From Astrocystis sublimbata (lineage: Eukaryota > Ascomycota > Sordariomycetes > Xylariales > Xylariaceae), in assembly GCA_022453515.1 (NCBI GenBank), contig JAJNNY010000002.1, positions 496,001 through 560,000 of the forward strand: a stretch of 64,000 nucleotides of DNA, written 5' to 3'. Positions 23,363-35,420 of the stretch are shown here, in pieces. Each line of letters starts with the position of its first letter. Position 1 is the first letter of the stretch. The notes beneath the pieces were generated by a model. It saw only the letters and a program-made list of their open reading frames with translations. It had not been told where the DNA came from and did no database searches. Position numbers and translations under genes: made by a program.

Positions 23363-24568
23363 TTCTTATCAGGAGCTTGCATGGGATTTATGCGCACCTA
23401 ACCTGAATACGATTGCGACATTACCGAGACCTCTCTCATGGCATGCACGTCCCTAACACTCGAGTATGTTAGGTAATCTGGCACAAATGGCGGCCCGTGC
23501 GGTGTACACATGGAAGAATAAGGACGTCGTTCTACAGACCACTTACAGCATCAGTCGAGAATTCATAGATGGCGTTAATGGGAGTTTGGGGGTCGGAAAA
23601 GGGCGTTCCTTACAGCAATTTACACCATGAAATCATGATCAAACATTACATAGTTAGACCGAAAACACGAATTTAAATCTTAATAAAGACCTCTGTCCTA
23701 GAGATTGCTAGCTTTATGTTTGAGATTCCATTTGTTGCCATACGTGTAAGCCTCCAGGTGATGTGCGGATAGATTCATGAGCATACGAAGGCAGGATGGT
23801 GGGTGCCCGGGTGTTGTCTACAACGATGGTTTCGATTTGTCGAACATGCATGCATACGTGTACACATATCTAAAAAGAAATTTATTTGGAGCCGACTGAC
23901 TTGATGGTAATTTAACTTACGATTATAATGAGTCTTGGAAGACGTCTTCTCATTTGATTTTGTACGTTGTTGTATCTGGATCGAGCTACTACCAAAGTCC
24001 GGTACTTTGAGTGGGCAAAGATAGTTGTTGCATAGTAAAGTGCTTCCTGATTTACCTGCCAGGCGAAGATGTCCATGTTCATCCAGATCATTCAGTTCGT
24101 TCATAACTTGTTGATGATGCCACAAGACAAGACTGGACCTCTTGGGCGATCTGGTAGGTAGGTTGAAAAAAAAACACCGCATAGTTCAGAGTAGTTGTAC
24201 CCATCTCAACTAAGATAACCTGTCTGACGATTTTACGCACTCGTGATTATGCATCCTTCTGTCTATAAATGCAATGACACGCCGCAGTATACCTAACTAA
24301 GTCAAGGTCTACTCCGGACTTAGAATAGGGTTGAAATGAGCCAATTATGGTAAGGTGCCCAGTCCAACCACGAAAGAAAAGAATTCACGCGCGAGGTATC
24401 ATATATCCCCCCAATCCATTCATGACCGTCAGAACACCGACGCAATGCATGTAACATAAAAATAACAGTCCAGATAGGTTTTGAACACACAGGTGCAACC
24501 TCGCGCCAGACAATGGGGCGGCAGAAGCTGGAGCCAAGAAACAAAGCCATCTTCGAGTATAGTTGACT
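23363..24568. other. Convergent 3' region between desaturase and SNF2 genes
   Basis: Contains the 3' ends of two convergent genes. It is AT-rich, with no open frame of note. Confidence 0.5.
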
Positions 24569-27500
24569 TCATTTGAAGAGATCACGCAGATCCATGAGTT
24601 TCTGCTTCGCCGCTTCGGCTTTGTCCATCTGGCGATTCCTGTCCATGCTGAGGCTTGCGAGCTTCATTTTCTTATCTTGCAGAATAAGCATCTTCTCCTC
24701 GATGCTGTTTTGCATGATGTAGCGCACAGTACGCACTGGCCGTTTCTGTCCGAGGCGGTGGACACGATCAATGGCTTGGGCCTCTGCGGCGGGATTATAC
24801 TGGGGTTCCATCATATAGACGGTGTTTCCCGTTACAAGGTTGAGACCTAGACCACCCGCAGAAATGGACACGAGCATCACGTGTATGGAGGGCTCCTCGC
24901 GGAAAGCAGTCATCGCAGCGCTTCGGGAAGGGCGGGTCATCCTACCGTCCAGGCGCGTAAATCGGATCCCTGCAGTATTCAATGCCATTTCGATTAGGTT
25001 AAGGTGAGAAGTCCAGGCTGAGAAGACAACGGACTTGTAGGGAGGCTCGTCGGGGTTGGCATTGCTTTCGGCTTCGGACTTGAGCAAATCTTCGACCAGA
25101 GCCTTCGTTTTGGTGTGGGGTCCGGAGTATCCATCATGTCCGATTTTGGGCCCAGCCTTCGCCTCGGTATGATGGCTCTCATGCTCAACCTCGAGCTTGC
25201 TTTTGCGCAATTCATTGCACTGGAATCGAATATCAGAGCCGCAGAACAAGCAACTACCATGGTCTCTGTCCTTGGTTTCTTGTTTCCAAGCCTTTATGCA
25301 GTTCGGACACAACAAGTGAAAACAGGCCGTCATATGACCAATCACGTCTTCCTCGCGCTCAGATGCAATATCAGCGGCATCATTAGAGCCTAATCTTCGC
25401 TTGCATGATATGCAGAGGTCGTTGTTTGTTTCCTCCATGAGTGCAAAGGCCTCATAGGATCTGGCTTCGGCTATCGCCGGCTTCGTGTCTTCTTCATCGC
25501 TGTCAATGTCAATGGCTGAGTCGGCTGTCATACCCTGCACAAGATCGAGATCTGCCTCGTTGAGTAGGTCTCGCCCGTGAGCGCAGATGAGCCGGAGTCT
25601 CAAAATGGACTGCAGGATATGAATGTAGACTTTCCCTCCAACCATCCGCTCTCTCCCCGCAGCTAAGACCTGGACCTTATCCTGGGCATTCTGCTCAAAT
25701 AGTTGATAGAGCTTGCGCTCATTTGGGGAGAATTCAAGCTTGACCAGCTGGTCAGTTCTTGGGGGTAGGTTTATCTTGTCTTTCAACCGTCGAAGAGTGA
25801 CGCTGTCGACTAGTACCCGCAGTTTGGGCACGATTTCTGGATCACACATCTTGAACGGGGATGTGATGAACTGTGTGAATTTACCTTTCTCGTCGAACGG
25901 TTTCAGTCGCAGGAAAGCTAGTAGAGCGGCAAGATCATCTAGCTTATTCTGAACCGGTGTACCCGTAACAGCCCAGCGACGATGAGCTTGCAATCGGCAG
26001 ATCGCTTTGAATTGCAGAGTTGTTTGCTCCCGAATCATGTGAGCTTCATCGAGCACGATGCGAAACCAGCCTATTTCCTCGAGCGGCCATGGCCCAGGCT
26101 TTCCTTTATTACGAGCATTCACTTCGCTGGCCACAGATCCGTAAGTGGTCAGAACCATGTCGTAGTCGGCAAGCACGCTTGCGTCTTTAATGCGGTTAGA
26201 GCCGTGGTATATATAATATCTCATCTGACCTGGCTTTATGTGGAGTCTGATCTGCTCTTCCCAGTTGGTGATGGTGCTGAGGGGGCAGACCAGAAGCGTA
26301 GCTCTGCCATTTTGCTTAAGTGGCGTCAAGTCCAAGGGAGGTGGTGCTGGAATATGAAATTGCCGTGACGATTCTCCCTTGTTCTTTGACGGAGGTGCTT
26401 GTGGTTGAACTGGCTCCTCGCTCAACCAGGTTTCGGCTTCCTCGAGAGTGGTAGCAACGAGGGACAGGATACTCAGAGTCTTGCCCAGTCCCATCATATC
26501 CGCGAGAATTCCGCCGAAAGTTTCCGGGGGCTTTCTGTCTTGTACTTGGCCTGTTATGACATTGCGATATAATCTTTGACCTTGTGGGCTGTATTGGGAC
26601 TGCCAAAAAGAATCGGGTGTCTTTCCATTTGCCGCAAACACACGTGGCTGTTCCTTTGTGGTCATGAAGTAGAGTCCTTGTCGTTGATGTCGGAGTAGCT
26701 CGGTCTGCACTCGCGGATGCGGCTCCATCTCCGGAAGATCTTCACTTTTAGTAAGTGAGTCAAAAACGCCCATGACTTCGGAGCGAATCTCTTCAACGCT
26801 GCGAACCAGCAGAGGAGACGGTGCATAGGCAGGTGGTTGTTGTCTGAAGACGGAAGGCGGGGGTGGCCTTGGCCCTTCAAATTCCTGAGGATTCTCGTAT
26901 TTGATACCATTGTCGTATACGAATGGCTTCCTCAGCCAGATTCCCTTCTGCGACAGGTACTTACCAACAGTCATGGCCGCCTTCCGCGGACCGTAAAGTA
27001 CCATATCCAGTACGTAGGCTCTAGAGATGGCTTGGCCAGCCTCTTCCCCAGGCTCCTTTCGTCTTGAATTGATCCTGCAATTCGTTCTCATCTGCAGACG
27101 TGGTGCATCGAGCAGAGGCGCGAGACCTGACGCAGTTCGGGGGTCTACTAAGCCGATAACCTTGCGTGTGTGGTCGTATGCGTATATCCGTTGTGTCTCA
27201 TCTCCCGCCTTTCTTCTCAACACAATCTTGACGAACGGCCAGTGACCATCCCCCATGATGGAAATAGCACCAGGTTTAGGACTAGGGCACAGGTGACAGT
27301 TCAGTCTAGCGTCCTGGACCATGCCATAGCAGACCTCCTCCTCTATCGGTTGGATTTCAACAACATCGCCTTCGTCATCTGGACTAAAGTTAGCGCAAAT
27401 CTCCCGCCATAGACCTCCGAGTATATGACGTACTTCCGCTCGTCAAGTCTACCAATTCAACTGCGCTTCCGGGTCGTTCATGTTGTTCTCTGATCTCTCT

Positions 27501-28123
27501 CAGGTGCTGGCCCAGCATGCCGCTCCCACCTGCCTCAAAGTTGGGCTTGGACTCGAAGCTCTCGCCCAACTCTAGCTTCCGGCGTTTGTTCTGCGGAGGT
27601 ACCAATGTGCGGTGCTCAACATTGTTCATGCGCTCGATCATAGTGCCAAAGGCGTTTGGGTGGCTCAAATTGTTCGCAGGATAATGTATCGGCAAATCGG
27701 CTGTGTACCTGGTTTCAGGGCTATCAAAGCTGTATTCCACGGGCGTTGAGCTACCAGAGCTGTTGAAGTAAGGATTATGCAGACCGTTTTGGGGACCAAT
27801 CAGACCATTGGAACCGCGGGGATTGAGAAGGGCGGCAGGAGGATAAGGGGGAGCCGAGGCAGCGGGCGTACGGTTCGGGTCTCCATTTGGTAGCCCTATA
27901 GAGGCAAAGAGAGGAATGTCAGTACCACGAAAGTGTGAACAGCAATGAAAACGTGCGCCGGGCACAAAGGGCACACGATGAATGGCACAACGGACGACAT
28001 GAGGCTTGACACGAGAGGCTTTGGCATGCTCGAAGGAGCGGATGAGTAGGAAGGATTCAAGCGCGGAGAACAATAGAGGAAAGAAGCAATACCATAATCA
28101 TAATGATATGGATGCGAAGCCAT
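24569..28123 (-). CDS. Rad5/HLTF-like SNF2 ATPase with inserted RING finger
   Basis: Minus-strand exons 28093-28123 (31 nt), 27434-27895 and 24569-27378 encode 1,100 residues. The introns are 197 and 55 bp, both GT-AG. Residues 1-165 are Pro/Asn-rich with a basic KRRK cluster. A conserved fungal N-terminal region follows (about 185-330). The SNF2 ATPase has GLGKT (461-465) and DEAH (608-611). A C3HC4-type RING (about 820-877, starting CISC and ending CLFC) lies between the two helicase lobes. The C-terminal helicase domain (about 945-1055) ends with QAIDRVHRLGQ (1032-1042). A RING placed between the lobes is the hallmark of the Rad5/HLTF/Rad16 group, which couples DNA translocation to ubiquitin ligation in damage tolerance or repair. 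This sequence looks closest to the fungal SMARCA3-like subgroup; whether it is the functional Rad5 is not shown. The first exon is placed from MASHPYHYDYG joining GLPNGD in frame. Confidence 0.93.
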
Positions 28124-31100
28124 GTTACGAGGCTAGATCGCGTTGCGCCGCCGCCCGGGGTCAAAGAGCGGGTGCTGGCCGAAAGGACACTTGACAGGTG
28201 AGTGCTGTAGCCCAAGAATGCTGTGCAAAATCCTTGGGGCCAACGGCTCGAATGATGCGCGGGGACCGAGGAAGAGTAGGAGGCAGAGAGAGGCACATAT
28301 GTACAACCCCGTCGGTCTGCCATCTGTTAGCAAGCGTTATTTCGAGGGGAGTATGGGGGCGGATACTGCGAGGTTGGCGATAGTCTAATCGTTAGACAAA
28401 GAACGCCGCCCGAGGCGCCGCAGGCGGTTGTGAAAGGGGATTCGAGCGGAGAGTGCAAGATGCATGGGATAGAGCATATGGGATGTGGGAGAGGGGAAAG
28501 GGGAAAGGGGAAAGGGAACAGAGGACGGAGGACGGAGGAAGTGATGAGGTGATATAATTCGAGAGTTGTTGAGGATGGAGGGTTGGCGGTTGGCGGTTGG
28601 TGGGGGAGGAGGGAGGCGGGCGACTAGTACTGTTACTCCTACCTTTAGTTGGTGGATAGGTGACCTTGGAGAGTAGCAGGTACCTACCTCCCTCAGACAC
28701 ATAACCCGCCGGTGGTAAGGCTGAGGGCGAGGGGCCGTGGAGGGGTAGTTGCAACTCGTGTTCACTGGTCCCATGGGAACTCCCCGGAGTGCAGGCAGAA
28801 ACTTAACCTTAAGTTGAGGCAGGTATATTGTACCTTATACCTTCCTGAGTTCGAACGTTCCTAGGGACCTGGGTAGGCACTACCTAGCTTCAAGGTTGCT
28901 TGGTCCACGCCCGCTAGGTTTAGGGGCCAAGCCACGTGAAGAAGCACCCTCTCCTCCTCCGCCCGGGTCGTAACTGCAGAGCTGCAGCGGGTCGACGCAG
29001 GCAGCAACAGCTCTTAGGTAGGCGAGGTAGGTACCTACCTAGGAGGGAGGTATGCTTGGGTTGCCTGGCCCGCCTGGTGGGTTTGGTTCACACCGAGAGA
29101 GTCACGAGGGCATCTGAAGTTTTAGGTTGCATGCAAGGAATATCGCGCTTGTTGCTACCTAGGTATGTTCGAATCAAGATGGAGCATCTGGGGCGGTCGG
29201 CGGAAGCGGGAAAAGGAGGGGCAAAAACATATACTGACTGTAACCTGGTGAATGCCATGACATCTGGGCTACCTATACCTAGTACTTACCGTATCTCGCC
29301 GTACCTACTCTCTCTCTCGTAGGTAGTTCATATTAGTGGCACAATTCTATTAGTGACACATTCCCAGCTTCTGTCTCACTTCTTTCCCACTATTTGCTTT
29401 CTCATTCTTTAAAAGCACTTCCCTTTATACTGCATCAATTGACAATAAGTGCAATATATATCGCTTCATAGCCCCCGCCCCGGTACGTGTCATTGGCCAG
29501 TCATTCGGATGGAAGAAGACCTGTCATGCTATCTCAGCCCTCAGGCACTGCTGCAAACCTACCTACTTAGAGGTAATCTCGGGTTCGGATTGCTTGTGCG
29601 ACCCATCATCTTCAAAACAGACGGAGGCAGAACTGCTGATAGAAGCTGTCTATCAGTCCAGTCATTGTGGCTAGGAACTTAGCGCGTGGAAGGCAGATCA
29701 ACACCCACGGTTCTGTTGGTCAGCAGACCGTCGGCTTCCTTTGTCCCAGGCCCTCGCTGCACAACATATCAGCTACAGCAGGTACTACGAGTATATACGG
29801 TTCCTGGATGGACATTGGATGCTGGCAGTTTGGCTCGCCCCAGAAATCCTTGGCTGCCGGGTGCCTGCAAGCAGAGCTCCCGCCTTGGTTACGGCGGTAG
29901 ATGGGCACCTTTGGTGGTCGGCTGACCTGCATTTTGCTCGATGCGGTCCTGCTCGCAAGACCACGTGCCCCGCCGACCCAGCCAAATGCCTCAGCTTCTA
30001 CCTTGGTAGGCTATCTGTTGTTGAAGAAAGGACGACGTGCTTTGCAGTGCAGGTTGTGACTTTACTCGGTTACCTTGAGACATATATTTGGTGTACCCCT
30101 TGTGGCATGCGCTTCGCCTCTGCCTACAGGCAAATGCCCATATGAATTTACCTCCTGGCGGGCATAAGGGTTTTGTTTGCCGTGCGCGTATAATGTGGCT
30201 GTTAACACTACCTGGTAGGTGGTAGGGTCGGTTTTCATCCCACAACCTCTTGCACATGCACCTCCCTCTTTCCCTCCCAGATACCCGAATCATATGCAGT
30301 TGCCCGTCTTCAGCATCTGTGGCGTGATAAAGCGTCTCGTCGCCAGAGAAATGAAAGACGTCGACGGGTTGAAGCCGTGCAGTGCGAGCCAAGTACCGCA
30401 AGTGGCGTGGGTGAGTAGGTCGGTATATATCGTGGAGATGTGAGCATTCTCGCGGCAATGTCCACGATTAGACAAAAACAAACGGGAGCTGGACTCGCAA
30501 GCAAGCCTCCGCGGTTTCAAATGGCACACAGTCACGTGACGACGGATTGTCGTGTGTGAGATCTTGTCGCAAGGGTGGTCGGTGGTGGTCGATGGTCCAA
30601 ATCCTTAAATCCTCCTTGCGCGAGCGGAAACCGCCTTCTTTTCAACTATTTCGATCCTAACTCCCTTTCAGTAGCCATGGCGAAGGCAGGAGACTGCCCC
30701 GACTGCCTCGGCTTGGCTTCCCAAACCCAAGGTGTGCCGTGAAGCGCGAAGCTAAAGACGGCTAAACAGGGGGGCGGCCAGCTCAGACGGCCAGGGGGGT
30801 CCGCAGTCTGTCTGATCGCCGCTTCAGACGACTCCAGATTCGGTATCGCGGCTGTCACGTCGCTGCCCGGAACACGGATCAGGCGCAAAAGGCCAGGCAT
30901 GTACAGGCACCCGAAACATGAATCTTCATCCGAACCCCTACTCTAGAACCTCGCTCTCCGTGTTTTTGCGTGTTTTCTCGATCGTAAGATGAGCCGATAT
31001 GGCATAGGTGAGATTGGGTAGGCCGGTCTGGCGGGCCTGGCCTGCTATCTCTCCTCTCTTAATTGTCCTGCATGGACGTGTTCGTTCTTGGCCGCTGACC

Positions 31101-31382
31101 TCTCCTTCTCTTGCCCTCTGCTCTTCTCAGTCGCCAGCTTGGTCTGCCGTTCATTTCTTGGTCTTTCGCTTCGTCAACGTCTAGTTTGAAAGTATCGTTG
31201 TTCTTGTTTCTCGTGGCCGGCCACATCTCTGTTTTTTTTTAATCGTATTTACCTTCACTCCGCCGTCCGTCTCGTTGCTTCATCGATACATAGCTGCCAT
31301 ATCCACCAGGAAAGCTAGGAACGAAATAGGAATTATATACCCAAAACAACAGGATAGAAAAGAAAAAGAGAAGAACGTCACA
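28124..31382. other. Intergenic region between divergent SNF2 and GPI-protein genes
   Basis: No supported gene in about 3.3 kb. It carries purine-rich repeats near 28490-28540, dense TACCTA/TAGGTA words at 28675-28690, 28865-28885, 29018-29050 and 29275-29330, and a CT-rich leader before 31383. Promoters of both flanking genes lie here. Confidence 0.5.
28493..28513. repeat. GGGGAAA x3 microsatellite
   Basis: Three exact copies of a 7-bp purine unit in the upstream region of the SNF2 gene. It sits in a longer purine-rich tract. Confidence 0.85.
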
Positions 31383-31883
31383 ATGGCCCGTACAACCTCT
31401 TTCACCTCCATCAGCTCGCTGGTGCTGCTTCTGCTCCTGAACATCTCCATGGTCAGCGCAGCAGCCATCCAGCTCCGGACCGCCATCGCCCCACGACAGA
31501 GCCCGGCCGCCACGCCCGCACCGTCGCTTCCCCAATCGTGCGCAGACTATAGCCGCATCGCCAACCTATCGACCATCGCACTGAACTCCACACTCCGGGG
31601 TGCATTCCTCCGATCTTCGCCCTTGGGCACATTCCCGGCCGCTGCTATCCTCGATGCCGAGTCGCCGAAGCTGATGGATCTGAAGTTCAACATAGCCCTG
31701 AACAAAGAGTGCGGAAACTTGAGCGAGATTGCCGTTGTTGAAGCCGACCGCAACCTCACCGCCGGCACTGTGGCTGGCATGAAGATCCTCGATGCCCCCG
31801 GCGTCGACCCCGACAACCTTGCAATGCCCATACTCTCCATCGCATTTGTGATCCTCATGGGCTTGCCGGCGACCTTGCTGTAA
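31383..31883 (+). CDS. Small secreted, probably GPI-anchored protein
   Basis: A single exon of 166 residues. The N-terminus (MARTTSFTSISS, then a run of Val/Leu) is a clear signal peptide, probably cleaved after VSA at about residue 25. The mature part is Ala/Pro/Ser-rich at first. It has several N-glycosylation sequons (NLS, NST, NLS, NLT) and only two cysteines (SCADYS and KECGN). The last 20 residues are hydrophobic (AMPILSIAFVILMGLPATLL) after a short polar stretch, the arrangement of a GPI-attachment signal. It is therefore probably a cell-wall or plasma-membrane surface protein. The family is not recognised. The start has an A-rich context (CACAATGG) with a long AT-rich leader. A single C-terminal membrane anchor is the alternative to GPI. 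Confidence 0.8.
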   Translation: MARTTSFTSISSLVLLLLLNISMVSAAAIQLRTAIAPRQSPAATPAPSLPQSCADYSRIANLSTIALNSTLRGAFLRSSPLGTFPAAAILDAESPKLMDLKFNIALNKECGNLSEIAVVEADRNLTAGTVAGMKILDAPGVDPDNLAMPILSIAFVILMGLPATLL

Positions 31884-32554
31884 ATCAAAACAGGATTGAA
31901 AGTCGTTTATCAGTTGATTTGTTTATTCATATTTTCACTGGTGCTATACATAAGTGAGGGGATGAGTGAAGGGATTGGGTTTCGGGTCGATATAAGTGGG
32001 AGTGCCAAACCTGGAGGACTGGCACCAGTTCTTGACTACTATCAGGTAGAGTTGATATGAACTTGCACGACTGGGCGCGAAATACAAGGCACTGACCAAG
32101 CGGCTATTGGGGTGCATAGAATCAAATATAAATGTCTTTGTAATTCATTCTCGAGAGAGCCATTTCCTTTCCTGGGGTCTCAATGATGGCCAGCACCACA
32201 CCTATGAATACGTGGGCTTGCCTTGGTCCAGTACAGTACTAAAAACAATAATCTCAATACAAATTGGTTTTGGTACAATCAGACAATACAATCTCAAGGC
32301 GCCTACCCATTGCTCTCCCTTGGGCCAAGTTTTCAAAGCCCGGTCCGTGTTCCTGCGCATCGTGGCGCGGCTATGGTTCGGGTGTTTTGATGTTGGAAGA
32401 ATGTGTCACAGCCCCCTCGGAGTCAACTAGATCATCCTCTGTGACAGATTTCTGTGATGAGCTTTGATAGAGCGACATAGCCAATTACGTAGCATTGAAA
32501 GTGTTAATAGTGATGGTGACCCGACGAAGTGCACACCGCTCACAAACTTGTAAG
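31884..32554. other. Convergent 3' region
   Basis: AT-rich sequence between the 3' ends of the GPI-protein gene and the minus-strand Arg/Ser-rich gene. No further gene is seen. Confidence 0.5.

Positions 32555-32584
<30 letters not shown>
32555..32584. repeat. (ATC)10 microsatellite overlapping a stop codon
   Basis: Ten perfect ATC units. Read on the minus strand they are TGA TGA TGA..., and the first TGA (32580-32582) is the stop codon of the gene at 32580-33185. Confidence 0.95.
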
Positions 32585-32585
<1 letters not shown>

Positions 32586-33185
32586 CTGCTCGTTGCCATG
32601 GTCGGCGCCAGATACCTCACTCGGCACTTCTGTCCCATACGTAGGAAGGGGGAGCACCAAGGTTTCCACGGCCGTGATCTTGACCTCATCGCCATGCGAG
32701 GTCATCTCGAAGCCTACGGGCACACTGGTCTTGGCCCGGCTTCGACTCTGGGTTCTCTGCCGCCGGCGTTTGGCAAAGTATTGGACCGTTTTGAGTCCCG
32801 CATAACCTGCATGAGGCGACCGTGAGCGTGATGGGGATTGGCTGCGCGGGCGTTCCCTGGTTAGCTGCATGCGTACGACCTTGAGGCGCGATGGCGAAGG
32901 GGGAGCTGAAGGCTCATAAGCGAGGTCGGTAGCTCTCATGCGGTGTTGAGAGCTCGGACGTGATAGTGACGGCACCTCGATGTATCGCGAGCTGCTGCGG
33001 TAGCGACAGCGGCCTCGGCATGTTCCCGATTCGCCTGATGGGATCGGTGCCCTCCCGGCGCCCACTTCGAAGGAGAATTCTCGCCGCCGTTTGCGGCCCC
33101 GTTGGCTATCTGGTTCGGGCGAGGGCAGCGGCGGTATGGTAATATCGAGTCGTGTTTCCATTGTCAGGCCGATAGTGTTTGCCAT
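32580..33185 (-). CDS. Arg/Ser-rich hypothetical protein
   Basis: A 201-residue open frame without introns. It begins MANTIGLTMETRLDITIPP, and the second Met (residue 9) is an alternative start. It has a basic RGRKRRR cluster (about 29-35) that could be a nuclear localisation signal. Serine/arginine dipeptides follow (RSQSPSRSRSP and a later TQSRSRAK). The C-terminal 45 residues are more ordinary and hydrophobic (ITAVETLVLPLP). I recognise no family. Composition and codon use look coding, and the gene is placed convergently to the GPI-protein gene, but there is no domain to confirm it. Its TGA stop is the first unit of a TGA microsatellite. A one-base shift before it would read the repeat as poly-Asp instead. 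Confidence 0.6.
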
Positions 33186-35420
33186 TGCGGAATTAATCTT
33201 CTTGACTTATATATGGCTTGGCTTAGACTGAAGTGCAGTATCGTTTACTATATAGTGGTGAAGATGGAGCATGTGTGTCTGGACAACCTTCGGCATCCGT
33301 GGTATATGACACAAATCATCAATTGCGGTAGTATGTGACTGATGCGGCACAGTTGCCTTCTGAAGACAACACGAATTTAGTATAAGTTGGCTGGAATGCA
33401 GTCGCGTTTCCCCCCATGTCTAGGGAGAAGAAGAAACGCAAATGGAGGACATATGACCCTATAGTATATAAAACTGGTCTGGGGAAGTTGCGTCAAGACA
33501 CTTTCCAGAGGAATGTCCTCCGTCACTCTTCTGGGCGGGCTGTGCAATTCGTCCCAGTTACGAAAATGGTGGGTGAGGATCGACGTATGCTCGCGGTGAT
33601 CTCCAAACGGTCGAAGGCTGTTCGTTGGACGAGCTGGACTTCGGGCGTGTCTGCATGTGGCAGCCCAGGTTGCGATTGGCCAAGCCGGTAGTCTCCAGAT
33701 ACGGTTGACGTAGCCAACGCTGGATGTCGACGTAGCTGGAAACTCTAAGTGTGTTCTACTCTGTCGCGATAGTGCAGGTTCGGTACATGCTATATAAAGG
33801 AGGAGTCTAGCACCAGCACCAGCACCTGGGCAGCTAGCTGAAGCTGATCCTGGCCTCCCTAGCTTCCCCGGCTCGCCCGGTTCCCCTCTTTCCTCTTGGC
33901 TTGGAACGGGTATGATTATTGATTGATTGCGTGGTACGCTCGGTACGTTGAGTAACGGCAAGCTGAGACCGGAGGATTTAGTCGTGCCAAGCAATTGGTG
34001 CGCAATGGGCTCGATGGGGTTGCATGGCGAACATGGTTCAGATGGGTGGGTAGTAGATGCGCAGAGGAAGGGATGCCTGCCGGGTGCACTATGCGCATGT
34101 ACAATATCGCGTGATCACTGATGACAGATGGCTCCGTGGCATTCGATCATGGAATGGTGGTGCTACGAGACGGCAATGCTCGGACAAAGCCCAACAAAGG
34201 GAACCTGGCGAGCCTGGTCCATCCCATCCCTTACGAGCTTGGGCGGCTACCGGGTACTAGGTACTAGGTATAGTACCTAATCTTCAAGAATGGGATGAGA
34301 ACCTGAGGTATGGACTTTATATAACCAGATCAGTTCGTATAAAAAAAGATGAAGCTTACCTCCTAGTAGTGCCTACATAGGTCATACGTGCGCAGTACTA
34401 AGTTAAGTGCTGCCCATACCTGAGCTGGGCAAGCACCTCCAGGGCAGTTTACCTTGCACTCACGTACGTACCCACATGTAGGTAATGCCCATGCTGACGC
34501 GCCTCGACCGAGTCGACTTCTGCCGGTACAGGTACTAATCTGCGCATGGATACAGGGAAACATGTAAATTTACGCAAATCGGAGTGCCGATGCCATGCGC
34601 GTCTGTTGGATCTCAATGATTATCCAACTTGGGACCTACCACAAGCCTAATATGTAGATCAAATATCTACATTTATCCTACCTAAGTTGTCTACTCCCGA
34701 GTCGTACATTAAGCCTTCAATGAGGCCAAAAAGCTAAGATATGTTCCTAGTAGTACCTTCCCTACCTTAGTCGGGCCTAGTTTCACATGTTGTTCCAGCG
34801 GAACGGGCTGCGAGCTTGGCCACTAGGCCGTATCAAGCTAGTACATCTTCCTAGATATCTCCAGTCGTCTCCAGGCGTGCCGGGTCACAAACAGGTGACA
34901 GGTCACACCAGCTGTGTCCGAGGCAGCAGCATGTATGTCATTTGTATGAGAGGTAAGGTGACACGGCGCCGCCAGCTCCTGAATAGCACCACCCTCCTAT
35001 CCGCATGCCAGAATTCTACATCTCCGAAACCCAGCAACCATCACCCATTAACCATCAACCATCGGTCATCGGTCATCTCAAAGTCTCAAAGTCTCGCCTT
35101 TGTATCTGATTATACCATCTCGACCACCCATCGTCCGTCGATTACAGCAGTTGCCCACCTTGGCGTGGCCTTCTATCCTTCGTTTCCGCGTCCTTCGTTA
35201 ACTACCATCTTCGATACCGATACCGATACCCATCCGCTACTTTTCCACGAGCCAAGCCACGAAGCAGCTTCAACTCACTTGGTCCGCCAAGCCATTCCCC
35301 TTTTACGGTCGAGATGACATAGCCCTCCACCTACGAGTCTCGTTTCTCGTCCGCGTCCGCGTCTGCGTCCGCCTGTTACGTATCCCGTGTCGTTTGTCCG
35401 TCCAACTTACAACCGCCACG
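33186..35420. other. Intergenic region upstream of the PI4-kinase gene
   Basis: No supported gene. Open frames at about 33377-33994 (minus) and 34787-35317 (plus) lack motifs and read as chance. TAGGTA words occur at 34255-34285. The last 350 bp before 35421 are CT-rich with imperfect CGATAC (35214-35230) and GTCCGC (35350-35372) repeats, typical of a leader. Confidence 0.5.

Noticed and set aside
33377..33994. Minus-strand open frame of 205 codons
   Set aside because: Low-complexity Pro/Gly/Ala stretches, no motif, no intron-linked continuation. It overlaps the promoter side of two genes and looks like chance.
34787..35317. Plus-strand open frame of 176 codons just upstream of the PI4-kinase gene
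   Set aside because: Ser/Thr/Pro-rich translation of a CT-rich leader with imperfect repeats; no motif.
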